Assembly: GCA_028713125.1 (NCBI GenBank)
Contig: JAQTOU010000009.1
Span: 53,273 to 117,272, forward strand
DNA from: Elusimicrobiales bacterium
GTDB taxonomy: Bacteria; Elusimicrobiota; Elusimicrobia; Elusimicrobiales; UBA9959
Length of the DNA stretch: 64,000 nt
Direction of reading: 5' to 3'
Shown here one piece after another: positions 1 through 7,478 of the stretch (the first letter of the stretch is position 1; every line of letters begins with the position of its first letter). The position numbers and the translations under genes are program-made. Under the pieces are notes generated by a model that was given only the letters and a program-made list of their open reading frames with translations, had not been told where the DNA came from and searched no databases.

Positions 1-68
1 AAGGCCAGAGCGCCGATGCCGATGAGAACAGTGACTGCCTGGAGAAATATCGCCGAGCTTTTTTTCAT
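1..68 (-). CDS. Membrane protein N-terminus, DUF2975-like (cut by window edge)
   Basis: An ATG at 68-66 opens a reading frame that runs off the left edge, so only about 22 residues are visible. They are a short basic start (MKKSS) followed by a hydrophobic stretch rich in Ile, Leu, Val and Gly, as expected for a first membrane segment. The beginning resembles the N-terminus of DUF2975 membrane proteins, but this is recognition from very little sequence. A weak purine-rich stretch (GAAAGAG) lies upstream of the ATG. The function cannot be judged from this fragment. Confidence 0.4.
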   Translation of the reverse strand, partial: MKKSSAIFLQAVTVLIGIGALA

Positions 69-130
69 AGGTAGCTCTTTCAGGTCTGTAAATTCCCTCT
101 CACTGGCCGAATCAGGTTAGAGCTGAGTTA

Positions 131-1087
131 TTACTTTAACCACGGGGAGGCCGGGCTCCAGAAAATTATATCGGCGCCCAGATAATTCTGCGCGAAATCC
201 CGGAACTGTTCCCGCTTAAAGGGTTTGTTAGTCTCCGGGTCGGTATATGTAAGCGTGGGTTCCTGCACGGCGAACGCCGCGAGGGAGAGCTTCCCTTTGT
301 AGCGGTTGAAGAAAGGATAGGAGTTTTTCATCTGGGCTTTTTTGTAGGGGACGATGTCCGGCCCCCCCAGCCCTATCCGGTTCTTAGCCGCGAACGCGAA
401 CATCCTTCCCATGTAATTATGGTCGTTCTCCCACTCGCAGGGCCAGAAATTAACATACTGCACTACGGGCGACTTCTTAAAGGCCGCCGCCGCCGTTTTA
501 AGGTTCTCCATCTCCGCGGCGAAATACTTGTCGCAGGTGAAGCCGGTCTTGTCTTTTTTCAGGTCTATGTCCGCCGCCGTCTCGGGGAGGTTAATGCCGT
601 AAATCCTGCCGTCGAAGCTCTTGCCCAGGGCCTGTATCAGTTTCTGGAAACGCTTGCGCACCGCCGGGTTCCATTGCTGAGCCACCCAGCCGGAACCCTC
701 GCCCGCGTTCTCCCCCGGATTATCCGCCTGCGGCGCCAGGCCGCCGCCGTAAGCCGGGTCCGTCAGAAGGTAGCCGGGAACATTCCGCGCCTCGGGCTGG
801 AAGAAACGGTCCTGGACCTGGATGAAAAGTTTTTTATTCAGCTTCCCAAGTATGGACAGGTCCCGTTCTATGCGGCTGAAATCGTATTTGTCTTTTTCCG
901 GTTCAAGTGATTTCCAGGTGTAGACTATCTGCGCCCCGGAGATATCCGGCCGCGCTAACAGCTTCTGGCGCTCCTGCGCTGCATCCCCGCCCAGGAACAG
1001 GAAGCTAAGCGGCTCCGCAGCCGTGACCGGGCCGGCGGCGGCCTGGAGCATATGTGCGAGAAAAAGCACCTTCAACAGATCATGCAT
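131..1087 (-). CDS. Exported TIM-barrel-like protein, glycoside-hydrolase-like
   Basis: A protein of 318 residues. I start it at the ATG at 1087, because the longer frame runs back through a hairpin and non-coding sequence; this start gives a signal peptide of about 24 residues ending near AAAGPVTAAE. The mature part has a phrase common in family 5/42-like glycosidases (YTWKSLEPEKDKYDFS, about residues 55-70), in which a moving agent is followed through successive barrel strands, and later Trp/Glu-rich segments such as WPCEWEND. I could not assign the catalytic acids, so a sugar substrate is inference only. No good ribosome-binding site precedes the ATG. It lies downstream of the tRNA-His terminator and is probably expressed on its own. 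It probably acts in the periplasm. Confidence 0.6.
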   Translation of the reverse strand: MHDLLKVLFLAHMLQAAAGPVTAAEPLSFLFLGGDAAQERQKLLARPDISGAQIVYTWKSLEPEKDKYDFSRIERDLSILGKLNKKLFIQVQDRFFQPEARNVPGYLLTDPAYGGGLAPQADNPGENAGEGSGWVAQQWNPAVRKRFQKLIQALGKSFDGRIYGINLPETAADIDLKKDKTGFTCDKYFAAEMENLKTAAAAFKKSPVVQYVNFWPCEWENDHNYMGRMFAFAAKNRIGLGGPDIVPYKKAQMKNSYPFFNRYKGKLSLAAFAVQEPTLTYTDPETNKPFKREQFRDFAQNYLGADIIFWSPASPWLK

Positions 1088-1099
1088 CTTGTTGAAGTA

Positions 1100-1130
1100 T
1101 AAAATAATAAACCCCCGACGACAAGTCGGG
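1100..1130 (-). terminator. Hairpin with T-rich tail, possible terminator
   Basis: Six-base-pair stem CCCGAC/GTCGGG (1114-1119 with 1125-1130) followed on the minus strand by GG and a T-rich run. It lies between tRNA-His and the exported protein gene and could stop read-through from the tRNA, but the T tract is interrupted. Confidence 0.3.
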
Positions 1131-1203
1131 TGCGAAGCTGAGGGGTCCAACCGAGGGGAACCGTATCGGCGGCATCGGGCGGGTTGGTAAGCGTCCCCCG
1201 GAT

Positions 1204-1233
1204 AAAAAAACAGGCCCTGCGTTCAAGCAGGGC
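1204..1233 (-). terminator. Rho-independent terminator of tRNA-His
   Basis: Perfect seven-base-pair stem GCCCTGC/GCAGGGC (1214-1220 with 1227-1233) with a six-base loop. On the minus strand it is followed by CTG and seven T residues. It begins about 27 bases after the tRNA 3' end, the expected place for the terminator of a single tRNA gene. Confidence 0.8.
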
Positions 1234-1259
1234 GGTCCTTAGGGCTACTAACTGAAATT

Positions 1260-1336
1260 TGGGGTGGCTGAGGGGACTTGAACCCCCGACCTCTCGGGCC
1301 ACAGCCGAGCGCTCTAACCACTGAGCTACAACCACC
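1260..1336 (-). tRNA. tRNA-His (GTG)
   Basis: The minus strand folds into a full cloverleaf. The anticodon stem CTCGG/CCGAG holds loop CTGTGGC, with GTG at the anticodon position. The 5' end starts GGTGGTTG and the 3' end reads CAGCCACC followed by CCA. This gives the extra G at position -1 opposite C73 that is specific to tRNA-His. CCA is encoded (1260-1262), unlike in the other two tRNAs in this window. The T arm GTCGGGGGTTCAAGTCC is canonical. Of the 314 bases between the two flanking genes, this tRNA and its terminator are the only firm content. Confidence 0.95.
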
Positions 1337-1401
1337 GTGATATCTATTTTAGTTTTTTATGACGGGGAAAACAAATGTATAATTCCCGGGGAGGGCAATT
1401 T

Positions 1402-2820
1402 ATGATAAGAAAACCGGCTGTCGCGGGCAAGTTTTACGAGGCGCGCCCAGAGAAACTGCGCGCGGAGGTTAAAAGCTTTCTTAAGCCAGGGATCGTCCCG
1501 GCCGGCCGCGCCGTCGGCTTCCTTTCCCCCCATGCCGGGTATACTTACTCCGGAGCGGCTGCCGGAGTCGCTTTCGCTCCCTTTAAGAATTTTGACTTCG
1601 ATACGCTGGTGATAATGGCCACAGGGCATACGATGGGCCTTTTAAAGGGCGCGCTGCTGGCCAAAGGCTCTTTTGAGACCCCGCTCGGTGTGGTGGAAAT
1701 CGATTCTGATTTTTGCTCCGAGCTTCTCAAAGAAAAAAAACTTTTCGAGGATATTCCCCAAGCGCACGAGGACGAGCATGCTGTCGAGGTGCAGCTGCCT
1801 TTCCTGCAGGCGCTAAAGGGAAACGCGGTTAAAATAGTCCCCCTCCTTTTTAATTCATCCGACGTTCCCCTGCTTGAAGAAACCGGGCGCGCTATAGGGC
1901 GCGCTATGAAAGGCCGCAAGGCGCTTTTCTGCGTTTCCTCCGACCTCTCGCATTACCCGCCCGGCAAGATCGCCGAGATCTCTGACCGTTCCGTGCTTCT
2001 GGCCCTGCGGCAGGCAATGCGCAATTCAAGTCCGGCATATTTTGAAATGGCTAATTCCCTGCTGCTCTCTAAAACTTCTCAATACCTGGATACCACCGCC
2101 TGCGGGCAGGCCGCTATGACGGTGGGCGCCGCCGCGGCGCTTGAGCTGGGCTGCAATGATTTCGAACTTGCCCTTTACACTCATTCCGGCAAGGTCTCCG
2201 GAGACGAAAGCGCGGTAGTCGGCTATGGCGCGGGGTATTTTACCGAAGCTTCGCCGAAGCCCGCCGGGGCTCTCGACCTGTCCCCGGAGATGAAGAACGA
2301 ACTTCTCGCGCTCGCTCGGAAAAGCATAAGCGCAGGCATGAAAACAGTCAAGGCCCCGCAGCAGCCGCTAAGCCCAAGGCCGGAATTCAACCAGCCCGCC
2401 GCCATCTTCGTTACTCTTACGCTGGATGGTGACCTGCGCGGCTGCATAGGCAGTCTTGAGCCGCGCGCCGCGCTTTCAGACATGGTCGCTTCCTATGCCT
2501 GCTCGGCGGCTTTTGAGGACCCCAGGTTCGAACGCGTCTCGGAGGCCGAATTAAAGAAGATAAATATAGAGATCTCCGTGCTTTCGCCGCTGGAGCGTAT
2601 TAAATCGGCCGACGCCGTAAAACCGGGCGTCCACGGTGTTTATGTCAGGAGCGGCCGACGCTCCGGAACTTATCTCCCCCAGGTCTGGGAGCATTTCAAG
2701 AAGAAGGAAGATTTCCTCTCCTCTCTCTGCATGGAGAAAGCCGGCCTGGCCGCCGACGCCTGGAAAGGTAAAGATATAGAGCTTTACACTTACACGGTAA
2801 ACCCTTTTACCGAGAAATAA
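1402..2820 (+). CDS. MEMO-AMMECR1 fusion (AmmeMemoRadiSam proteins B and A)
   Basis: A 472-residue protein joining two families that usually occur as separate neighbouring genes. Residues 1 to about 265 are MEMO-like: the start MIRKPAVAGKFYEA, the segment SPHAGYTYSGAAAG and the His/Glu-rich EDEHAVEVQLPF contain the conserved His residues of the metal-binding pocket related to extradiol dioxygenases. Residues from about 285 on are AMMECR1-like, with GDLRGCIGSLEP and a C-terminal YLPQVWE motif. These families, with a radical SAM enzyme, form the AmmeMemoRadiSam set, whose biochemical role is unsettled; the radical SAM member is not in this window. The ATG at 1402 is chosen over one at 1375 because GGGGAGGG lies just upstream of it. 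A TATAAT (1378-1383) fits a -10 box. Confidence 0.85.
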   Translation: MIRKPAVAGKFYEARPEKLRAEVKSFLKPGIVPAGRAVGFLSPHAGYTYSGAAAGVAFAPFKNFDFDTLVIMATGHTMGLLKGALLAKGSFETPLGVVEIDSDFCSELLKEKKLFEDIPQAHEDEHAVEVQLPFLQALKGNAVKIVPLLFNSSDVPLLEETGRAIGRAMKGRKALFCVSSDLSHYPPGKIAEISDRSVLLALRQAMRNSSPAYFEMANSLLLSKTSQYLDTTACGQAAMTVGAAAALELGCNDFELALYTHSGKVSGDESAVVGYGAGYFTEASPKPAGALDLSPEMKNELLALARKSISAGMKTVKAPQQPLSPRPEFNQPAAIFVTLTLDGDLRGCIGSLEPRAALSDMVASYACSAAFEDPRFERVSEAELKKINIEISVLSPLERIKSADAVKPGVHGVYVRSGRRSGTYLPQVWEHFKKKEDFLSSLCMEKAGLAADAWKGKDIELYTYTVNPFTEK

Positions 2821-2826
2821 GTTTGG

Positions 2827-2832
2827 TATAAT
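2827..2832 (+). promoter_or_regulatory. Putative -10 box of the pantothenate/CoA operon
   Basis: TATAAT just after the stop codon of the MEMO-AMMECR1 gene and 41 bases before the first ATG of the nine-gene operon. No convincing -35 box is visible at the right distance, so this is a candidate only. Confidence 0.4.
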
Positions 2833-2873
2833 TACTTAGCGGACTTGATCCCCAAAGGACAGGTACCCACGGT

Positions 2874-3563
2874 ATGAAAAGATCTTACGGCATCGCCGGC
2901 AACGGCCGCGCTTCCACCCATCTCCAGGCCTATTTCAGGCTTCTTAAAATCCCGTATAAACTTTGGCACAGGTGCTCAGGGCTCAGGCCCGAAGCCGCCC
3001 TCGGCGGCTGCTCCGTGGTCTTCGTGCTTATTAAAGACGAGGCCATCGCCCCGTTCATCGCCGCCAACCCTTTCCTTAAAGGCAAAACGCTTATCCATTT
3101 CTCCGGCAGCCTGGACGTGGAAGGCGCTTATACGATGCACCCTTTCATGCCGCTGTCGGAAAGCCCGCTCTCGCTTACGGAATACCGCCGGCTCGCTTTC
3201 GCGCTGGAGCCCGGCGTTTCGCTGAGAAGGCTCGTGCCGGAATTCCCCAACCCCGTCATAAGAATAAAGAAAGGCGAGAAAAAACTTTACCACGCTCTCT
3301 GCGCTCTCGGGGCCAATCTGCCCGTGATCCTCTGGCAGAAAGCGATGCGGGACCTGAGCGGGAAATTCGGCATACCGCGCGAGCAGATACAGAATTATTT
3401 CCAGGCTTCCCTCGATAATTTCGGGAGGGACCCGGCCCGCGCCCTGAGCGGCCCTATCGCCCGGCGCGACGCGCAGACGGTAGCTGCCGATATAAAAGCG
3501 CTTGGCAAAGACTCTTACGGGAAAATATATTCGGCGTTCGCTAAAACCTATGAAAATAACTGA
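2874..3563 (+). CDS. Rossmann-like/DUF2520 protein, candidate ketopantoate reductase
   Basis: A 229-residue protein with an N-terminal dinucleotide-binding turn (GIAGNGRAS, residues 6-14) and the two-domain plan of Rossmann-like plus DUF2520 proteins, which resemble F420/NADP oxidoreductases. It is the first gene of the operon, overlapping panB by 14 bases. All other enzymes from ketoisovalerate to phosphopantetheine are present downstream, but neither panE nor ilvC is in the window. An alternative ketopantoate reductase, PanG, is known from Francisella and some Firmicutes, and I recall it as a protein of this general type. The assignment here rests on gene position and fold, not on recognised catalytic residues. 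Other oxidoreductase roles are possible. Confidence 0.65.
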   Translation: MKRSYGIAGNGRASTHLQAYFRLLKIPYKLWHRCSGLRPEAALGGCSVVFVLIKDEAIAPFIAANPFLKGKTLIHFSGSLDVEGAYTMHPFMPLSESPLSLTEYRRLAFALEPGVSLRRLVPEFPNPVIRIKKGEKKLYHALCALGANLPVILWQKAMRDLSGKFGIPREQIQNYFQASLDNFGRDPARALSGPIARRDAQTVAADIKALGKDSYGKIYSAFAKTYENN

Positions 3564-4386
3564 CTTCTACGGCTACAAAAAAACCGGGCGCAAGATCTCG
3601 ATGATAACGGCTTATGACTCGACCATGGCCGCGCTCGCCGCGGAATCGGCGGTGGACTGTGTCCTCGTCGGGGACAGTTTGGCCATGGTCATGCACGGGC
3701 AGGACTCGACGATAGCGGCCACGGTGGAGATGATGGCGCTACATACCGCGGCGGTGGCGCGCGCGGTAAAAGGGAAACTGATAGTCGCCGATATGCCTTT
3801 CCTTTCGGTGCGCAAAGGACTGCAGCCGGCGATGGAGGCTGTTGAAAAACTGGCCAGGGCGGGCGCGCAGGCCGTTAAAATAGAAGGACTGGAAGGTCAT
3901 GAAGAAATAATCTCGCACATAGTTAAGTCGGATATGCCGGTGATGGGGCATCTCGGCCTTACGCCGCAGTCGATAAATAAATTCGGCGGCTACAAAGCCC
4001 AGGGAAAAGACCAGGCTTCGGCCGAACGGCTTGTCGCCCAGGCGCAGGAGCTCGAGCGGCTCGGCTGCTTCGCTCTGGTGCTTGAATGCGTGCCGGAGCG
4101 GCTGGCCGGGCGGATAACGAATCTCCTTAAGATCCCTGTAATCGGCATCGGCGCCGGGCCCGCCACGGACGGCCAGGTTCTTGTGATGCAGGATATGCTG
4201 GGCCTTTACGGCGAGCCCCCCTCCTTCGTGAAGAAATACCTCGACGGGCGCCGGCTGGTCGTGGACGCTCTTAATAATTTTGACAGCGAAGTTAAAAATT
4301 CGGTATTCCCGGAGACGAAACATGGTGATAGTGAAAGAAACGGCGAAGTGGCGGAAGCTCCGTACAAGTCCGCTCTTCGCCGGTAA
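3550..4386 (+). CDS. panB: 3-methyl-2-oxobutanoate hydroxymethyltransferase
   Basis: First committed enzyme of pantothenate synthesis: it transfers a one-carbon unit from 5,10-methylenetetrahydrofolate to 2-ketoisovalerate, giving ketopantoate. The 278-residue protein has the TIM-barrel hallmarks: KISMITAYDSTMAALA at the start, the metal-binding VGDSLAMVMHG, the strand IVADMPFLS, and PVMGHLGLTPQS and IGIGAGPATDGQVLV towards the C-terminus. The start is the ATG at 3550, inside the end of the preceding gene; a longer frame from 3502 adds 16 residues not found in the family. The last 20 or so residues run over the start of panC (65-base overlap) and look like a non-conserved tail. Confidence 0.95.
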   Translation: MKITDFYGYKKTGRKISMITAYDSTMAALAAESAVDCVLVGDSLAMVMHGQDSTIAATVEMMALHTAAVARAVKGKLIVADMPFLSVRKGLQPAMEAVEKLARAGAQAVKIEGLEGHEEIISHIVKSDMPVMGHLGLTPQSINKFGGYKAQGKDQASAERLVAQAQELERLGCFALVLECVPERLAGRITNLLKIPVIGIGAGPATDGQVLVMQDMLGLYGEPPSFVKKYLDGRRLVVDALNNFDSEVKNSVFPETKHGDSERNGEVAEAPYKSALRR

Positions 4387-5095
4387 AAGCATAGGTTTTG
4401 TTCCTACTATGGGAGCCCTGCACGAGGGGCATCTCTCGCTTTTTCGGCGGGCTAAAGAAGAGAATGAACTGGCCGTGGCCAGTATTTTCGTGAATCCCGC
4501 CCAGTTCAACGACAAGCGCGATCTTAAGATCTACCCCCGGACTCTTGAGGCGGATATTGAAAAACTCGAGTCCGAAAATACGGATTTCATTCTGCTCCCA
4601 TCGGCCAGGGAGATGTACCCGGACGGCTACAGGTACAGGGTCAATGAAACGGCTGAAAGCGGCGTCCTCTGCGGCGCTCACAGGCCGGGACATTTCGAAG
4701 GCGTTCTTACCGTGGTGATGAAACTGCTTAATCTGGTCCGCGCAGACAGGGCTTACTTCGGTGAGAAAGACTATCAGCAGCTGCATCTGATCAGGGGCAT
4801 GGCCGAGGCTTTCTTCGTCGATACGGAAATCGTCCCCTGCGCGACCCTTCGCGAGAAGGACGGCCTGGCTATGAGCTCGCGCAATCTGCTTCTCGAGCCG
4901 GAACACAGGAAGCTGGCCCCCGCTCTTTATAAAGCGCTGCGCTCTAAAGCGCGTCCCGCCGCGATAAAGAAAGATCTGGCCGCTCTCGGTTTCAGCCCGG
5001 ATTACGTCGAGGAGCGCTGGGGCCGCAGGTTCGCCGCCGCCAAACTCGGGAAAGTGAGGCTTATAGACAATGTCAAACTTGCGTTTGTGCCGTAA
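4322..5095 (+). CDS. panC: Pantothenate synthetase (pantoate-beta-alanine ligase)
   Basis: Joins pantoate and beta-alanine using ATP through a pantoyl-adenylate intermediate. The 257-residue protein shows the nucleotidyltransferase signature FVPTMGALHEGHLSL with its HxGH motif, then SIFVNPAQFN, HRPGHFEGVLTVVMKLLNLV and the FGEKDYQQLHLI and MSSRN segments that line the active site. The start at 4322 is supported by GGAG about seven bases upstream and gives the usual family length; a frame opening at 4280 would overlap panB further and lacks this signal. It overlaps panB by 65 bases and coaC by 26, which suggests translational coupling. Confidence 0.95.
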   Translation: MVIVKETAKWRKLRTSPLFAGKSIGFVPTMGALHEGHLSLFRRAKEENELAVASIFVNPAQFNDKRDLKIYPRTLEADIEKLESENTDFILLPSAREMYPDGYRYRVNETAESGVLCGAHRPGHFEGVLTVVMKLLNLVRADRAYFGEKDYQQLHLIRGMAEAFFVDTEIVPCATLREKDGLAMSSRNLLLEPEHRKLAPALYKALRSKARPAAIKKDLAALGFSPDYVEERWGRRFAAAKLGKVRLIDNVKLAFVP

Positions 5096-5657
5096 CAAAC
5101 ACGGTGTGCTCGGACGGCCAAGATCTAAAGGAAATATCCTGTTCCAGCTGACCGGCTCCATCGCATGTTATAAAGCCTGCAATGTGATCTCGAAGCTCGT
5201 GCAGGAAGGCTGCGACGTTAAGACCGTCTGCTCCGTGAACGCGCTGAAGTTCATAGGAAAGTCGACGCTGGAAGGGCTTACCCATAATGCCGTTTACGTC
5301 GACACTTTCGAGGACAGATCGGCGCTCGAGCATATAGAGCTCACTAAATGGATGGACCTGGCCATAATCTGCCCCGCTACCGCGAATATCATCAACAAGA
5401 TGGCAGCCGGCATAGGCGACGATTATATTTCAACTATCTTCCTTGCTTTCGATTTCAAGAAGCCCTATCTTGTCGCCCCGGCTATGAACCAGAATATGTG
5501 GGCCCATCCGGCCACAAAGCGCTCGGTCGACATACTTGAGGGCTGGGGCGTGAAAATGATCGGCCCGGGAACCGGCTACCAGGCCTGCGGAGACAAAGGC
5601 GCCGGCCGGCTGTCCGAGCCCGACGCTATCTATAAGGAAATAAAGAAAAACTTATGA
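5070..5657 (+). CDS. coaC: Phosphopantothenoylcysteine decarboxylase
   Basis: A flavoprotein of the HFCD family that decarboxylates 4'-phosphopantothenoylcysteine to 4'-phosphopantetheine. In many bacteria it is the N-terminal half of a CoaBC fusion; here it is a separate 195-residue protein. Visible marks are the FMN-binding start ILFQLTGSIACYKA, the catalytic His region ALEHIELTKW, the ICPATANIINKMAAGIGDD segment, the PAMNQNMW motif and the substrate-clamp sequence GYQACGDKGAGRL. The start ATG lies inside panC. Its stop overlaps the next ATG (ATGA at 5654-5657), so it is coupled to coaB. Confidence 0.93.
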   Translation: MSNLRLCRNKHGVLGRPRSKGNILFQLTGSIACYKACNVISKLVQEGCDVKTVCSVNALKFIGKSTLEGLTHNAVYVDTFEDRSALEHIELTKWMDLAIICPATANIINKMAAGIGDDYISTIFLAFDFKKPYLVAPAMNQNMWAHPATKRSVDILEGWGVKMIGPGTGYQACGDKGAGRLSEPDAIYKEIKKNL

Positions 5658-6334
5658 AAGTTCTTCTTACCTTCGGCGGGACGCGTGAATATATAGACGC
5701 CGCCCGCTTTATAACCAATATGAGCACCGGCAGGACCGGGCGAATAATAGCGGAGCGCTTCGCCGCGTCCGGCTGCAAAACTGTCTGTCTTTGCGCGCAG
5801 GGCGCCGCGCGGCCCTCCGGCGCTAATATCGCCGTAAAAGAATTTACGACCTTCAAGGACCTCGACCTCTTGCTTAGGCTGGTTCTAAAAGAGCAGGCCT
5901 TCGACGCCGTAGTGCATTTGGCGGCTGTAAGCGATTATTCCCCCGCCACTATAGAGGCCGGCGGGAAAACGTTCAAGCCCGGCCGGACGGCAAAGCTGGA
6001 TTCGAAAGCGCCGGAGCTTAAGCTGGTCCTGAAAAAGAATTTCAAGATCATAGACCGGATCAAGAAATACGCGGCCGCCGGCGGCGGAACGGAACCGCTG
6101 CTTATAGGCTTCAAGCTCACTTCGGGCGCCGCTCCGGCGCGCGTCCTTGAAAAAGTCCGTGCCCTGGCTTCTGCCGACCTGGTAGCGCACAATGACCTGG
6201 AGGAGATGAAGAAGAAGCACGTTTTCCATCTCTACAGGGACGGCGGCAGGCTGGCCGACTGCGGCGGGCCTGAAGAACTGGCCGACCGGCTGCTTTCTGA
6301 AATTAAAAACAAGGCGGAGGCGATATGCTCTTAG
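5654..6334 (+). CDS. coaB: Phosphopantothenate-cysteine ligase, stand-alone
   Basis: Condenses 4'-phosphopantothenate with cysteine, usually with CTP activation, giving the substrate of CoaC. The 226-residue protein begins MKVLLTFGGTREYIDAARF, close to the usual GGTREPID start, followed by ITNMSTGRTG, which binds the nucleotide phosphates, and HLAAVSDYSP, containing the conserved AAVSD(Y/F) motif. A Lys-rich central segment and the late segment LVAHNDL also match the family. Splitting coaB and coaC into adjacent genes, with C before B, is less usual than the fused form. It overlaps coaC by four bases and coaX by ten. Confidence 0.92.
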   Translation: MKVLLTFGGTREYIDAARFITNMSTGRTGRIIAERFAASGCKTVCLCAQGAARPSGANIAVKEFTTFKDLDLLLRLVLKEQAFDAVVHLAAVSDYSPATIEAGGKTFKPGRTAKLDSKAPELKLVLKKNFKIIDRIKKYAAAGGGTEPLLIGFKLTSGAAPARVLEKVRALASADLVAHNDLEEMKKKHVFHLYRDGGRLADCGGPEELADRLLSEIKNKAEAICS

Positions 6335-7104
6335 CTCTAGACGTAGGCAATACCCAGATATACGGCGGCGTCTTCAAGGACGATAAATTGCTGGCCAGGT
6401 TCCGCGCGACGTCCGGAAGTTCCACCTCCGACGAGTTCGGAACCTTCTTCAAAAGCGCGCTGCGGGAGAACGGTATCGATCCTAAAGATATAAAAGAACT
6501 GGCTATCTGCTCCGTGGTCCCCGACCTGATCTACGCGCTCCACCAGGCTTCGCTTAAATATTTCGGGCTCGAGCCTTTTCTGCTCCAGGGCGGGATCAAG
6601 ACCGGGTTGAACATCAAATACAAGAACCCTCTTGAGGTCGGCGCCGACAGGATAGCGAACGCGATAGCGGCCTCCGGGATGTTCCCCGACAAGGACCTCG
6701 TGATAGTGGACCTTGGGACGGCCACGACTTTCTGCGCCGTTTCCAAAAAGAAGGAATACCTGGGCGGCGTGATAATGCCCGGCCTGCGCATTTCGATGGA
6801 AGCGCTTGCTTCCCGCACGGCCAAGCTGCCCCGGGTCGAAATAGCCAAACCCGCCGAGCTGGTCGGCAAGACCACGATAGACTCGATCCAGTCCGGCCTG
6901 TATTATTCCAGCCTGCTTGCCATAACCGGTATCTCGGCGAAGATAAAGAGCGATTACTTTTCCGACGAAGCGCTTGTGATAGGCACCGGCGGTTTCTCGA
7001 AACTGTTCGAGGACGCCGGTATTTTCGACCGCGTGATCCCCGACCTGGTGCTGCTTGGCATAGCCGCCGCCGTGCGGCTCAATAAAGAAAGGAGCTTGAA
7101 ATGA
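6325..7104 (+). CDS. coaX: Type III pantothenate kinase
   Basis: Phosphorylates pantothenate, the first step from the vitamin to CoA. It belongs to the ASKHA acetate kinase/actin-like superfamily, unlike CoaA, and is not feedback-inhibited by CoA in characterised members. The 259-residue protein carries the phosphate-binding DVGNTQIYGGVF near the start, the pantothenate-binding NPLEVGADRIANAIAA, the IVDLGTATTFCAV motif and a late GTGGFS. The start ATG is ten bases inside coaB and the stop overlaps panD by four. Confidence 0.95.
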   Translation: MLLALDVGNTQIYGGVFKDDKLLARFRATSGSSTSDEFGTFFKSALRENGIDPKDIKELAICSVVPDLIYALHQASLKYFGLEPFLLQGGIKTGLNIKYKNPLEVGADRIANAIAASGMFPDKDLVIVDLGTATTFCAVSKKKEYLGGVIMPGLRISMEALASRTAKLPRVEIAKPAELVGKTTIDSIQSGLYYSSLLAITGISAKIKSDYFSDEALVIGTGGFSKLFEDAGIFDRVIPDLVLLGIAAAVRLNKERSLK

Positions 7105-7478
7105 TCAGGACATTGATGAAGTCTAAAATCCACCGCGCGGCGGTGACGCAGACGGATATAAACTATAACGGCTCCATTACCATAGACCGGGAGCTTTGCC
7201 TTAAGGCCGACCTGCTCGAGAACGAGAAGGTGGACATCTATAATGTGAACACCGGAGCAAGGTTCTCCACTTATGTGCTGTACGGCAGGAAGGGCATCAT
7301 AGGCGTGAACGGCGCGGCGGCCCGCCTGGTGCAGAAAGGCGACCTGGTAATAATAGTTTCCTATGCGCAATACGCGCCGGAGGAATGCGTAGGACACGTT
7401 CCTACCGTAGTCTGCATGCAGAAAAGCGCACCGGGAAAGACCGGTCACGCTGAAACCCTTATAGGCGCCGCGGCATGA
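7101..7478 (+). CDS. panD: Aspartate 1-decarboxylase proenzyme
   Basis: Makes beta-alanine from aspartate for PanC. The 125-residue proenzyme has the self-cleavage site at Gly24-Ser25 within NYNGSITID, which yields the pyruvoyl group, plus the early catalytic-region Lys/His (SKIHRAAVTQ) and the conserved GARFSTYVL and NGAAARLVQKGDLVI segments. It has the usual family length. It sits between coaX and an unknown flavoprotein, overlapping each by four bases. With this gene the operon encodes a complete route from ketoisovalerate and aspartate to phosphopantetheine, if the first gene reduces ketopantoate. Confidence 0.96.
   Translation: MIRTLMKSKIHRAAVTQTDINYNGSITIDRELCLKADLLENEKVDIYNVNTGARFSTYVLYGRKGIIGVNGAAARLVQKGDLVIIVSYAQYAPEECVGHVPTVVCMQKSAPGKTGHAETLIGAAA

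Noticed and set aside
419..910. 163-codon plus-strand frame within the exported TIM-barrel-like gene
   Set aside because: Shadow frame; no ribosome-binding site or motif.
1072..1335. 87-codon open frame on the minus strand across tRNA-His
   Set aside because: It is the well-known false translation of a tRNA gene (start MVVAQWLERSAVAREVGG); the cloverleaf explains the sequence.
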